This document shows positions 42,559 through 51,911 of a stretch of DNA of 64,000 nt, in pieces; position 1 is the stretch's first letter, and every line of letters starts with the position of its first letter. The translations under genes were made by a program, and so were the position numbers. Source of the stretch: CAZAQK01 sp964535825. Lineage in GTDB: Bacteria; Pseudomonadota; Alphaproteobacteria; Rickettsiales; SXRF01. The DNA lies in NCBI GenBank assembly GCA_964535825.1, contig CAZHUC010000003.1:150328-214327 (forward strand), read 5' to 3'. The notes under the pieces were generated by a model. That model was not told the DNA's origin, did no database searches, and was given only the letters and a program-made list of their open reading frames with translations.

Positions 42559-43203
42559 ATGGACTTAGAATTTATCAAAACCGCATTCCTTACCATGTTC
42601 GTGGCGATCGACCCGCCCGGGCTTGCGCCTATATTTCTGGCAGTGACAGCGGCGATGAGTGCCCTGGAGCGTCGCTCGGTCGCGCTTAGAGCAGTGATTA
42701 TAGCTTTTTGCGTACTGGCAGCATCGGCTCTTGGTGGAAAACCACTGTTGCAGGCACTTGGTGTCAGTATTCCAGCATTTCGCATTGCTGGTGGCTTGCT
42801 CTTGTTTTCGATCGCAGTGGAAATGGTATTCGAGAAGCGTCAGGAGCGTAAGGCTGAAGCTGCACAAAAAGCAATTACTCTGGATCATTTGAAAAGTATC
42901 GCGGCGTTCCCGCTTGCTATTCCTTTGATGGCAGGGCCGGGTGCAATAACGGCAACCATCGTGCAGGCAAGTAATGCAGGGAGCAATTATATCAATTTTG
43001 CGGCACTGGTTGGGATATTATTCGTTATCCTCGGCATGTGCTATGTGGTGTTCCTCCTTGCCGAGAAAATAGACCGTTTTCTTGGTGTTACCGGACGTGT
43101 GGTGCTGAACCGCCTGCTAGGCGTGCTGCTTGCAGCGGTTGCCGTGCAGGTGGTAGGTGACGGCATTTTAGCCTTTATACAAGCTGCAGGCGTTAAGTTC
43201 TGA
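42559..43203 (+). CDS. MarC-family integral membrane protein
   Basis: A 214-residue protein with six hydrophobic helices, of the MarC/UPF0056 family. The family block FVAIDPPGLAPIFLAVT is present near residue 15, FPLAIPLMAGPGAITATIV near 117 and LNRLLGVLLAAVAVQVVGDGI near 182. The transport substrate is unknown; the name comes from an E. coli gene once linked to antibiotic resistance. The 3' end overlaps the stop of convergent ubiG by 11 bases. Confidence 0.93.
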   Translation: MDLEFIKTAFLTMFVAIDPPGLAPIFLAVTAAMSALERRSVALRAVIIAFCVLAASALGGKPLLQALGVSIPAFRIAGGLLLFSIAVEMVFEKRQERKAEAAQKAITLDHLKSIAAFPLAIPLMAGPGAITATIVQASNAGSNYINFAALVGILFVILGMCYVVFLLAEKIDRFLGVTGRVVLNRLLGVLLAAVAVQVVGDGILAFIQAAGVKF

Positions 43204-43915
43204 CTGCGGTCAGCAGATAATTCACTGACAGATCATTTGCTTTAAGTTCCCACTTCATCGTAAGCGGGTTCATCACCATGCCGGTCATGTCTTTTACGTC
43301 TGCGTTGTTATGACGCAAATGGCGGCTGAGTTCGGAAGGCTTCACGAACTTGCTCCATGTATGCGTGCCGCGTGGCAACCAGCGCAGCACATATTCCGCA
43401 CCGACAATGGCCAGTGCATAGGCTTTTGCTGTGCGGTTCATGGTAGAGAATATCACCAGCCCTCCGGGCTTTGCCAGCTTGCATACACATTCTACGAAGG
43501 CTGGGATGTCAGCGACGTGTTCGATGATCTCGAGTGCCAGTACCACATCATACTGCGCATTCTCTGCAACCAGTGCCTCGGCGGTGGTGTTACGATAATC
43601 AATATCCAGCTTCGATTGTTCCGCATGCAGCTTCGCAACAGTGATATTCTTTTCTGATGCATCAATGCCAGTGACCTGCGCGCCCAGATTGGCCATGGAT
43701 TCGGATACAAGACCGCCACCACAGCCAATATCCAGCAAGCGGCAGCCTTCGATAGAAGGGAACGTGCCGAGTATCTGCTTTCGTACATATTCTACCCGCA
43801 GCGGGTTGATACGGTGCAGGGGGGCAAATTTGCCATGCGAATCCCACCACTCATCGGCGATGCGTGAGAAGCGCTCTATCTCATCCTTGTCAACGGTATT
43901 AACGGCAGCGGCCAT
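43193..43915 (-). CDS. ubiG: Ubiquinone biosynthesis O-methyltransferase
   Basis: A 240-residue class I SAM methyltransferase that performs both O-methylations of ubiquinone synthesis. The UbiG opening is clear (FSRIADEWWDSHGKFAPLHRINPLRVEYV, about 16-44). It is followed by motif I LLDIGCGGGLVSESMANLGAQVTGID (about 60-85) and VECVCKLAKPGGLVIFSTMNRT. Like many alphaproteobacterial ubiG genes it lies close to lysC, though here in opposite orientation with two genes between. Confidence 0.96.
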   Translation of the reverse strand: MAAAVNTVDKDEIERFSRIADEWWDSHGKFAPLHRINPLRVEYVRKQILGTFPSIEGCRLLDIGCGGGLVSESMANLGAQVTGIDASEKNITVAKLHAEQSKLDIDYRNTTAEALVAENAQYDVVLALEIIEHVADIPAFVECVCKLAKPGGLVIFSTMNRTAKAYALAIVGAEYVLRWLPRGTHTWSKFVKPSELSRHLRHNNADVKDMTGMVMNPLTMKWELKANDLSVNYLLTAVRT

Positions 43916-43984
43916 TGCAAATTATGCTTTCCAAATATGTAGGAACGGCTATTTTAGACTGATTCAAACCACAAGTGCAATGCC

Positions 43985-45019
43985 ATGCCGAAGCTGAATG
44001 TAAAAAATATCCTGTTTGCCAATGCTCCCACCACAGATAAGGAGTCGAATAGCAAGTTCGACAGGGCATTAAAGGTACTGTTCGGGCTGAATAAGGGCTG
44101 GTACAAGCAGCGTGATTTTACCAAAAACAACTTCGAGCAGGGCCTTGGTCATTTCAAGCAGGGCAATGTACAGGATGCGGTGTTTCGCTTCAAATTGGTC
44201 ACATGGCAGAATAAGAATCATGCGGATGGCTGGTACTGGCTGGGTAGAAGCCTGCTGCGCGATGGCAAAAAGGAACAGGCTCTGGCCGCACTACAAAAAG
44301 CTCAGCAACTAAAACCAGGACAGGAAGATACCAATTATATGCTGGCGGTGGCCATGGGTGCTGCTGCACCCGATAATATGCTGCCAAAGCGCTTGCCGCC
44401 ATCATTGGTCAAAGAGCATTTCGAGGGTATCGCCAGCAATTATGTCGCGACCATCGAGCTGGGTAAACATAAGGGGCATGAACTGGTGGCAGATGCTACC
44501 CGCACGGCGCTTTTACAAGGGCGGCTAGATCATGTGGTGCTTGATCTGGGTGTTGGAACGGGCCTTTGTGGTGTGCGCCTGCGTAATGTTGCAGCGCATA
44601 TCACCGGTGTAGACATCTCCGCTAAAATGCTGGAACGCGCCATGCTTGCCAAAGATGACGCTGGCAAAAAAATGTATGATGCGCTGGTGCATAGGGAAGC
44701 GGTGGATTTCTTAAGTGGTGCGGCGGATGCTGCATTCGATGTAGTGCTCGCTGCCGGACTGGTGGATTACATCGGAGAGCTGGATGAGTTCTGGAAACAG
44801 GTGGCACGTTGCCTGAATAAAGGCGGCATCTTTGCGCTTTCTGCCAGCAGCATGCCAGATTCAGCTTTCCGTTTTGATACAAAAACCGAGCATTTCCGCT
44901 TCTCCAAAAGCTATCTTGAAGGCCTTGCCGGCCAGCATGGCATGAGTGTTGTCTCATGCACGGAGGCAGATGTTTCGCTTGGCCAGATGATGTGGATCTG
45001 TGTGTTCCGCAAGGCCTGA
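43985..45019 (+). CDS. TPR-containing class I methyltransferase
   Basis: A 344-residue protein with two parts. The N-terminal part has TPR-like helical repeats (about 50-115: NFEQGLGHFKQGNVQDAVFRFK, DGWYWLGRSLLRDGKKEQALAAL). The SAM-binding domain has motif I VVLDLGVGTGLCGVRLRNVAAHITGVDIS at about 180-208. A late block FDVVLAAGLVDYIGELDEFW follows. The combination is seen in 'methyltransferase with TPR repeats' proteins of alphaproteobacteria. The substrate is unknown. It overlaps the RimI-like gene by 20 bases. Confidence 0.85.
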   Translation: MPKLNVKNILFANAPTTDKESNSKFDRALKVLFGLNKGWYKQRDFTKNNFEQGLGHFKQGNVQDAVFRFKLVTWQNKNHADGWYWLGRSLLRDGKKEQALAALQKAQQLKPGQEDTNYMLAVAMGAAAPDNMLPKRLPPSLVKEHFEGIASNYVATIELGKHKGHELVADATRTALLQGRLDHVVLDLGVGTGLCGVRLRNVAAHITGVDISAKMLERAMLAKDDAGKKMYDALVHREAVDFLSGAADAAFDVVLAAGLVDYIGELDEFWKQVARCLNKGGIFALSASSMPDSAFRFDTKTEHFRFSKSYLEGLAGQHGMSVVSCTEADVSLGQMMWICVFRKA

Positions 45020-45464
45020 TCTCCATATCCGAAGTGTTGGTCGTGAGGCGGCAGAGCTGCTGGCAGAGATCCATACGCAATGCTTCCCACATTACTGGGA
45101 CAAGGATGCTTTCAACGATTTTTTCTCGGTCGCCCATACCCATGCGCTGATAGCGGACATCGGGCAAACCGCCGGTATGGTGGTTTACCGCCTGAATTTT
45201 GAGCAGTCCGATATCATCACCATTGCCGTTCTGCCGCAGTTTCGGCGTCAGGGCATTGCTCACAGGCTGATGGACAGGGTATTGGAGGATGTGGCGGCCC
45301 GCGGGGTGGAAAATCTGTTCCTGGACGTGGAAGAGGGCAACCAGCCTGCCATAAGCCTTTATGAAGGCTTGGGTTTTTCGCATCAGCGGCGCAGACGCCA
45401 ATATTATCGCCAAAGTGATGGCACATGCACGGATGCGCTTGTAATGTCGAAGAAATTTTCGTAA
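45000..45464 (+). CDS. rimI: RimI-like GNAT N-acetyltransferase (GTG start)
   Basis: A 154-residue GNAT-fold acetyltransferase. The acetyl-CoA-binding signature is VLPQFRRQGIAHRLMDRVL (about 79-97). DVEEGNQPAISLYEGLGFSHQRRRRQYY is the C-terminal RimI block that in E. coli acetylates ribosomal protein S18. The frame starts at GTG 45000 inside the end of the methyltransferase gene; a later start is possible because there is no clear ribosome-binding site. The substrate assignment is by family resemblance only. Confidence 0.85.
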   Translation: MCSARPDLHIRSVGREAAELLAEIHTQCFPHYWDKDAFNDFFSVAHTHALIADIGQTAGMVVYRLNFEQSDIITIAVLPQFRRQGIAHRLMDRVLEDVAARGVENLFLDVEEGNQPAISLYEGLGFSHQRRRRQYYRQSDGTCTDALVMSKKFS

Positions 45465-45490
45465 GGTAGCCGCCCTTATACGGAAATTCT

Positions 45491-46720
45491 ATGGCACTTA
45501 TCGTACAAAAATTCGGTGGTACGTCGGTTGCGAATATTGAACGCATCCGTAATGTGGCGACCAAAGTGAAGAAAGAACTGGATCTCGGCAATCAGGTTGC
45601 CGTGGTGGTGTCTGCCATGGCGGGTGTCACCAACCAGCTTGTTGCGTATGTAAACGAGATCTCACCGCTTGGTACGCGTGATGGCTGGGCGGAGTACGAT
45701 CAGGTGGTATCCACCGGTGAGCAGGTGACCTGTGGTCTGCTTGCGCTCACCTTACAGGAAATGGGTATTCCGGCGCGTTCATTCACAGGGTGGCAGATAC
45801 CACTGAAAACAGATAATGCGCATGGCAAGGCTCGCATCACCGATATAGATGCAACAGAACTTCATAAGACACTCAATGATGGCAAGGTTGCAGTCATTGC
45901 GGGATTTCAGGGCATTGCTGAAGATGGCCGTGTTGCCACGCTTGGTCGTGGGGGCTCTGATACATCCGCCGTAGCCATTGCTGCCGCGCTGAAAGCGAAC
46001 CGCTGCGATATTTATACCGATGTGGACGGGGTATATACCACCGACCCGCGCGTGGTGACCGGCGCACGCAAACTGGAAAAGATCAGTTACGAAGAAATGC
46101 TGGAGCTGGCGTCGCTGGGTGCAAAAGTACTGCAAACGCGCTCGGTTGAAATGGCAATGAATCATAATGTAGTAGTGCAGGTGTTATCGAGCTTCTCTGA
46201 TACGCCCGGCACGCTGCTTGTTGAAGAAGAGGAATCTATGGAACAAAAACGCATTACGGGCATTGCCTTCTCGCGCGATGAATCGCGCATCACGCTCACC
46301 GCCGTGCCGGATAAACCGGGTGTGGCGGCCGCCATCTTCGGCCCGCTGGCCGAGGCTAACATCAACGTAGATATGATCGTCCAGAACGTTGATGAGATCG
46401 GCAAAGTAACGGACATGACCTTCACGGTCGGCAGGGCAGATTTTGAACGCACCGTGGCTGCGCTTGAAAAAGCTCGTCCTGTCCTGCAGTACAAGGAACT
46501 CACCACCGATAAGAACGTGGCGAAAATCTCTGCCATCGGTGTGGGTATGCGTTCGCACACTGGTGTGGCGCAGGAGATGTTCCGTGCGCTGGCGGAAAAA
46601 GGCATCAACATCCTCGTGATCTCTACGTCTGAAATTAAGATCAGTGTGTTGATCTCTGAAGAGTACACAGAGCTGGCCGTGCGCGCGTTGCACGCAGCAT
46701 TCGATATGGAAAAAGCATGA
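45491..46720 (+). CDS. lysC: Aspartate kinase
   Basis: The 409-residue first enzyme of the Lys/Thr/Met branch. Catalytic motifs KFGGTSVAN (residues 6-14), GFQGIAEDGRVATLGRGGSDTSAVAIA and DVDGVYTTDPR are intact. Two ACT domains follow from about residue 265 (DKPGVAAAIFGPLAEANINVDMIV, then MRSHTGVAQEMFRALAEKGINILVISTS), so it is probably feedback-regulated by Lys and/or Thr. A methionine at about 251, with Glu-Gln-Lys-Arg following, could start a separate beta subunit, as in some bacteria. The stop overlaps the next start (ATGA). Confidence 0.97.
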   Translation: MALIVQKFGGTSVANIERIRNVATKVKKELDLGNQVAVVVSAMAGVTNQLVAYVNEISPLGTRDGWAEYDQVVSTGEQVTCGLLALTLQEMGIPARSFTGWQIPLKTDNAHGKARITDIDATELHKTLNDGKVAVIAGFQGIAEDGRVATLGRGGSDTSAVAIAAALKANRCDIYTDVDGVYTTDPRVVTGARKLEKISYEEMLELASLGAKVLQTRSVEMAMNHNVVVQVLSSFSDTPGTLLVEEEESMEQKRITGIAFSRDESRITLTAVPDKPGVAAAIFGPLAEANINVDMIVQNVDEIGKVTDMTFTVGRADFERTVAALEKARPVLQYKELTTDKNVAKISAIGVGMRSHTGVAQEMFRALAEKGINILVISTSEIKISVLISEEYTELAVRALHAAFDMEKA

Positions 46721-47724
46721 GCAAAGTACTCGAAGGTCTCTGGAAACGCGGCACGGATTTCTTAGGCTGTGAATATGCCATCATGGGCGGCGCGATGAGC
46801 TGGGTGTCCGAGCGTCACCTTGTTGCCGCTATGAGCAATGCTGGCATGTTCGGGGTAATTGCGTGCAGTTCCATGACGCCGGAATTGCTTGATAAGGAAA
46901 TTACCGAAACAAAAAAACTCACGCAGAAACCATTTGGCGTGAACCTCATCGTGATGCATCCGCAGATGGATGCGCTGGTGGAGGTGTGCAAGAAGCACAA
47001 TGTATCGCATGTGGTACTGGCGGGCGGTATTCCGCTTGCCACCCATATCAAGACCATCAAGGAATATGGCGGTAAGGTCATTGGCTTTGCGCCTGCGCTG
47101 GTCATTGGTAAAAAACTGATACGCAGTGGTGTGGATGCGCTCGTCATTGAAGGTGCAGAAGCGGGTGGGCATATTGGCCCTGTCAGCACGTCTGTACTGG
47201 CGCAGGAGATACTGCCTGCCATTCGTGATGTGCCGGTATTTGTGGCCGGTGGTATTGGCCGCGGCGAGGCCATGGTCGCTTATCTGGAAATGGGTGCAGC
47301 CGGTGTGCAGCTTGGCACGCGGTTTGTGTGCGCGACCGAATGTATCGCCCATCAGAAATTCAAGGAATCTTTCATCCGTGCCAGTGCGCGTGATGCCATG
47401 CCTTCTGTACAGGTAGACCCGGATTTCCCGGTTATTCCAGTGCGCGCCATCATGAACAAGGCGACCGATGCCTTCACCCGCACACAGCATGAAGTGATCG
47501 CTGAGTTCCGCTCTGGCAAGCTCGATAAAAAAGAAGCGCAGCTCAAGATCGAACATTTCTGGGCGGGGGCACTGCGCAAGGCCGTGATCGATGGTGATGT
47601 GGAGAATGGGTCACTTATGGCTGGCCAGAGTGTGGGCATGGTCGATAAGATCCAGCCTTGCAGTGAGATCGTTGAAGAGCTCATCATGCAGGCGGAAGGC
47701 TTCCTCCTGAAACGGGCGGCATAA
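46717..47724 (+). CDS. Nitronate monooxygenase / NPD-like flavin oxidoreductase
   Basis: A 335-residue FMN-dependent TIM-barrel protein of the 2-nitropropane dioxygenase superfamily (includes nitronate monooxygenase and FabK enoyl-ACP reductase). The flavin motif IEGAEAGGHIG lies near residue 145, preceded by FGVNLIVMHPQMDALVEVC. VFVAGGIGRGEAMVAYLEMGAAGVQLGTRF and a C-terminal SLMAGQSVGMV segment match the family. Translationally coupled to lysC by a 4-base overlap. Substrate unknown; a FabK-type role is a live alternative. Confidence 0.85.
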   Translation: MSKVLEGLWKRGTDFLGCEYAIMGGAMSWVSERHLVAAMSNAGMFGVIACSSMTPELLDKEITETKKLTQKPFGVNLIVMHPQMDALVEVCKKHNVSHVVLAGGIPLATHIKTIKEYGGKVIGFAPALVIGKKLIRSGVDALVIEGAEAGGHIGPVSTSVLAQEILPAIRDVPVFVAGGIGRGEAMVAYLEMGAAGVQLGTRFVCATECIAHQKFKESFIRASARDAMPSVQVDPDFPVIPVRAIMNKATDAFTRTQHEVIAEFRSGKLDKKEAQLKIEHFWAGALRKAVIDGDVENGSLMAGQSVGMVDKIQPCSEIVEELIMQAEGFLLKRAA

Positions 47725-47797
47725 ACTTTTTTGCATCGCAGCAAATTAACCCTGTAGTGCTTGACTTGCCGCGTGGCGGCAGGGCATTGTGCAGTGC

Positions 47798-50080
47798 ATG
47801 AAATCAACAAAAAAATCTCTACCCAAGGTGGCAACACCGCTTCTTTTGCTGCGTCGCATCCGTGATGTGATGGCGCGGGATGAGAGCGCGCAAGCGCGTT
47901 TGGATAAGATCGTAAAACTCATTGCAACGGGCTTCTCCTCTCAGGTGTGCTCGGTCTACCTGCTGCGTGCCGGCGACGTGCTTGAATTATTCGCGAGCGA
48001 AGGGTTGAAGGCAGGATCTGTGCACCAGACACGCCTTGGTGCTGGGCGCGGCCTGGTCGGTACGATCGCAGCCGCAGCCGAACCCCTCAATCTTGCAGAA
48101 GCCGCAAAACATCCGAATTTCGAGTATCGTCCTGAAACGGGTGAGAAGGTCTATAAGGCCTTTGTCGGCGTGCCGATATTGCAGGGCGGCAAGGTCATTG
48201 GCGTGTTGGTTGTGCAGCGCAGGGCCGCCAAGAAATATACCGCAGATCAGGTGGAAGTATTGCAAACCATCTCCATGGTGCTTTCTGAGCTCACCATCTC
48301 TGGCCAGCTGGTTTCCATGCAGGAGATCAAGACAGCGACCGGCGGACTGATGACGCTGCAGTTAAGCGGTACAAAACTTTCCTCTGGTATCGCCAAGGCG
48401 GTCGCTGTTCTGCATGAACCACAGCTGGTGATCACCAACTATGTGGCCTCTGATATCAACTATGAAAAGCAGCGATTTGATGATGCAATGAAAGCACTGC
48501 GCAAGTCGTTTGGTGAATATATCGAAACGGCTGGGCTCGATGAGAATGATGAGAAGCGTGAGATCATCGAAACCTATCTTTTATTCACGCGTGACAAAGG
48601 TTGGCTCAGCCGCATTGCCGATGCCATCAGCTCAGGCCTCACGGCAGAAGCTGCCGTAAAAAAAGTACAGGAAGAATTACAGGCTCGCATGAGCCAGATG
48701 GCAAGTCCCTACATCAAAGAGCGTGTGCAGGATCTGGAAGACCTCTCGAACCATTTGCTGCAGATATTGTTGGGCAAGCCCGTAGGCCAACTGGCAGGAG
48801 ATACACCGGATGCCTTTATTCTTGTCGCTCGTTCGCTCGGGCCTGCCGAGCTGCTGGATTATGACCATAAAAAGCTCAAAGGTATCGTGCTGGAAGAGGG
48901 GTCTACCACATCGCACACAGCGGTGATCGCCCGTGCGATGGATCTTCCAGCGCTTGCCAAGGTAGAGAACGCAGCTGACATCATTCAGGCAGGCGATATG
49001 GTGATCATCGATGCCGAGAACGATTGCGTCTATGTGCGCCCTAATGACGAGACCGAGCAGGCGATGGATGCCCACATGCGCCAGTATGCCGAACGCGCCG
49101 CCGAATATGACCAGATCAAACACCTGCCGCCACAAACAACAGATGGTGTGGATATCGCCCTCAATATCAACGCTGGTTTATTTGTCGATGGTACGGCCAT
49201 ACTGGATCAGGAGGGTGTAAAAGGTATCGGGCTTTACCGCACCGAGCTGCCATACATGATCGCCAGTGATTTCCCTGATGTCGATATGCAGCGCAATCAT
49301 TACGCAGCTATCTATAAACAGCTTCCAGACAGGCCGGTGATATTCCGTACGTTCGATATTGGCGGCGACAAGAACGTGCCATACCTGCACATTGAGGAAG
49401 AAGAAAATCCGGCCATGGGCTGGCGTGCTACCCGCATCGGCCTTGAGCGGCCCACTATCCTGCGTACGCAATTCAGGGCATTGATAGAAGCATCCGCTGG
49501 CCGTGAACTCAGGCTGATGTTGCCATTCATCGCGCAGGTGTCGGAGTTCGATGCCGCTAAGCGCCTCTTTGATCAGGAGATGGATCAGGCAAAACAGCGC
49601 GGGCAGGAACTGCCACGCACTGTAAAAATTGGTATCATGATCGAGATACCATCTATCCTCTGGCAGCTGGATATATTGATGCCGAAGCTGGATTTTATAT
49701 CCATCGGCAGTAATGACCTGATGCAATTCTTATTTGCTTGCGACCGTAGTGCCGCCCACATGGCAAATGCGTATGACACGCTCTCTCCCGTGATGCTCAA
49801 GGTGGTGCGGATGATCGTGGATAAAGCGGCCATCTATCAGGTGGATGTTGGATTCTGCGGTGAAATGGCGCGCCGGCCGCTGGATGCGCTGGCATTGCTG
49901 GGTGTAGGTATGCGTAACCTGTCCGTATCCATATCGGCGATTGGGCCGGTCAAGGCAATGATCCGTCAAACGGAACTTGCTTCGCTCAGTGAATATGTAC
50001 AGTTCATGCTGGATAGTGGTGAGCCCAGCATCCGGCATCATCTGGCATCGTATGCCAAGGACCATGGGATTCCTGTTTAG
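47798..50080 (+). CDS. ptsP: Phosphoenolpyruvate-protein phosphotransferase PtsP (EI-Ntr)
   Basis: A 760-residue Enzyme I of the nitrogen-related PTS. A GAF domain occupies about residues 20-165 (VCSVYLLRAGDVLELFASEGL, GLVGTIAAAAEPLNLAEAAKH). Next come the EI N-terminal domain with the phosphorylated His in SHTAVIARAMDLPAL, and the PEP-binding TIM barrel (FRTFDIGGDKNVPYL, GSNDLMQFLFACDR, VGFCGEMARRPLDALALLGVG). It passes phosphate to NPr and EIIA-Ntr, which are not in this window. It follows lysC closely, a neighbourhood conserved in alphaproteobacteria. Confidence 0.96.
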   Translation: MKSTKKSLPKVATPLLLLRRIRDVMARDESAQARLDKIVKLIATGFSSQVCSVYLLRAGDVLELFASEGLKAGSVHQTRLGAGRGLVGTIAAAAEPLNLAEAAKHPNFEYRPETGEKVYKAFVGVPILQGGKVIGVLVVQRRAAKKYTADQVEVLQTISMVLSELTISGQLVSMQEIKTATGGLMTLQLSGTKLSSGIAKAVAVLHEPQLVITNYVASDINYEKQRFDDAMKALRKSFGEYIETAGLDENDEKREIIETYLLFTRDKGWLSRIADAISSGLTAEAAVKKVQEELQARMSQMASPYIKERVQDLEDLSNHLLQILLGKPVGQLAGDTPDAFILVARSLGPAELLDYDHKKLKGIVLEEGSTTSHTAVIARAMDLPALAKVENAADIIQAGDMVIIDAENDCVYVRPNDETEQAMDAHMRQYAERAAEYDQIKHLPPQTTDGVDIALNINAGLFVDGTAILDQEGVKGIGLYRTELPYMIASDFPDVDMQRNHYAAIYKQLPDRPVIFRTFDIGGDKNVPYLHIEEEENPAMGWRATRIGLERPTILRTQFRALIEASAGRELRLMLPFIAQVSEFDAAKRLFDQEMDQAKQRGQELPRTVKIGIMIEIPSILWQLDILMPKLDFISIGSNDLMQFLFACDRSAAHMANAYDTLSPVMLKVVRMIVDKAAIYQVDVGFCGEMARRPLDALALLGVGMRNLSVSISAIGPVKAMIRQTELASLSEYVQFMLDSGEPSIRHHLASYAKDHGIPV

Positions 50081-50082
50081 TT

Positions 50083-50655
50083 ATGACCGAAACACACGCA
50101 GAGATCGGTAAGATGCTTAAATCCTCGCGTGAGTCGCAGGAGATACGCATAGAAGATGCTGCGCACGCCCTGCATATCCGTACACGCTATCTGCAGGCAC
50201 TCGAAGATGGAAAGCTGGAAGAGCTGCCAGGTCGGGCCTATGCCAAGGGGTATCTGCTGGCCTATGCCGGCTATCTGGATATTGATAAAGATGAACTGCT
50301 GCGCCAGTTCGAGAAGGTTGAAGCCAGCCTGAGGCATGGATTCTTCCTGCCGGAGGTCTTAAAACGCGAGAAAAAGGCCAGCCCACGAGTGGCTCTGGCA
50401 GCCCTTGGGTTTGCCATTACGGCTCTTGTGCTCTGGTCAAGCCTTACCAGCAGCCGTTTTGCCGATAAGGCCGATATTGAAGCAGCTGAGCAACAGTGGA
50501 TAAAAAATGGGCATATTTCAACGCTTATGGCCCAGAATGTGCCTTGCTTCAAACTCAAAGTCATATTATACCCCCCTTGTTACGCGGTTGAGCTGGATAA
50601 AGACCTTCTCCCGCTGAAACGCCGGATTACCTCTGTGATGGAATTGAGAATATAG
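50083..50655 (+). CDS. RodZ-like HTH membrane protein (short)
   Basis: A 190-residue protein starting two bases after ptsP. The N-terminal HTH_25-type domain (IGKMLKSSRESQEIRIEDAAHALHIRTRYLQALEDGKLEELPGRAYAKGYL) is the RodZ cytoplasmic fold, which binds MreB in other bacteria. One membrane helix follows (ALAALGFAITALVLWSSL, about 106-123). The periplasmic remainder is only about 65 residues with two cysteines; the full DUF4115 domain of RodZ seems missing. It could be a shortened RodZ or a separate paralogue. Sequence quality gives no hint of a frameshift. Confidence 0.8.
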   Translation: MTETHAEIGKMLKSSRESQEIRIEDAAHALHIRTRYLQALEDGKLEELPGRAYAKGYLLAYAGYLDIDKDELLRQFEKVEASLRHGFFLPEVLKREKKASPRVALAALGFAITALVLWSSLTSSRFADKADIEAAEQQWIKNGHISTLMAQNVPCFKLKVILYPPCYAVELDKDLLPLKRRITSVMELRI

Positions 50656-50681
50656 TTTCCGGCTAAATGGTTTAAAAAAGT

Positions 50682-51911
50682 ATGGATAATAATGTGACCG
50701 GACGCCGCGTTTCTCGTCAGGTAAAGATAGGGCATGTATGTGTAGGTGGTGATGCGCCTGTGATGGTGCAATCCATGACCAATACCGACACGGCGGATGT
50801 TGCCTCCACCATAGCGCAGGTGCAGGCACTGGCAGATGCCGGCTCGGAAGTGGTGCGCATCACGGTGAATAACGAGGCGGCGGCGAAGGCCGTGCCATTC
50901 ATTGCAGAAAAGGTGAATGTGTCGCTGGTGGGCGATTTCCATTATAACGGCCACACGCTGCTCAACAATTTCCCTGATATGGCAAAGGCACTGGCCAAAT
51001 ACCGTATCAATCCCGGCAATGTGGGATTCGCTGATAAGCGCGACAGGCAGTTCGCCATGATGATAGAGGCAGCCATAAAGTATGATAAGCCAGTACGCAT
51101 CGGTGCGAACTGGGGCAGTCTTGACCAGCAGATGCTGGCACTGGTGATGGATGAGAACGCCAAGCTGGCGTCGCCTAAAGATGCAAATGAAGTCATGCGT
51201 GAGGCGCTGGTGCGCTCCGCTGTCGATAGTGCAAAACAGGCCGAGGCTATGGGTCTTGGCGCGGATAAGATCATTCTCTCCTGCAAGGTAAGCCGTGTGC
51301 AGGACTTAGTGGCGGTGTATCGCGAGCTGGCAAAACGCTGCGATTACGCGCTGCATCTGGGGCTCACCGAGGCGGGCATGGGCAGCAAGGGCATTGTGGC
51401 GAGTACCGCCGCACTATCCATTCTGCTGCAGGAAGGCATCGGCGATACTATCCGTATCTCGCTGACCCCCGAACCCAATGGCGACCGCACGCAGGAAGTA
51501 CGCGTGGCGCAGGAGATACTGCAAAGCATGGGCATGCGCTCCTTTACTCCGCAGGTGACGGCCTGCCCGGGTTGCGGCCGCACCACCAGCACGGTGTTTC
51601 AGGAGCTGGCGGACAAAATTCAGAATTACCTGCGCGCGCAGATGCCGGTGTGGAAAACCCAGTATGCAGGCGTAGAAGACATGAACGTGGCCGTGATGGG
51701 CTGCATTGTGAATGGCCCAGGTGAAAGCAAGCACGCGCATATCGGCATTTCATTGCCGGGCACGGGCGAACAGCCGGCGGCGCCGGTATTCATCGATGGC
51801 AAGAAAGCCATGACGCTGCGCGGTGAACGCATCGCAGAGGAATTCCAGGTCATCGTGGAAAATTATGTGAAGGAAAACTACGGCAAGGAGAACCGCAAAC
51901 ATGTCGCCTAA
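50682..51911 (+). CDS. ispG: 4-hydroxy-3-methylbut-2-en-1-yl diphosphate synthase
   Basis: IspG (GcpE), the 409-residue [4Fe-4S] enzyme of the MEP isoprenoid pathway. The TIM-barrel part opens with VQSMTNTDTADVASTIAQV and includes SLVGDFHYNGH and RINPGNVG. The cluster-binding region follows with ACPGCGRT (about residues 289-296, two cysteines) and MGCIVNGPGE (third cysteine, about 334, and conserved Glu). The 3' end overlaps hisS by 11 bases. Its presence indicates the MEP route in this organism. Confidence 0.98.
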   Translation: MDNNVTGRRVSRQVKIGHVCVGGDAPVMVQSMTNTDTADVASTIAQVQALADAGSEVVRITVNNEAAAKAVPFIAEKVNVSLVGDFHYNGHTLLNNFPDMAKALAKYRINPGNVGFADKRDRQFAMMIEAAIKYDKPVRIGANWGSLDQQMLALVMDENAKLASPKDANEVMREALVRSAVDSAKQAEAMGLGADKIILSCKVSRVQDLVAVYRELAKRCDYALHLGLTEAGMGSKGIVASTAALSILLQEGIGDTIRISLTPEPNGDRTQEVRVAQEILQSMGMRSFTPQVTACPGCGRTTSTVFQELADKIQNYLRAQMPVWKTQYAGVEDMNVAVMGCIVNGPGESKHAHIGISLPGTGEQPAAPVFIDGKKAMTLRGERIAEEFQVIVENYVKENYGKENRKHVA

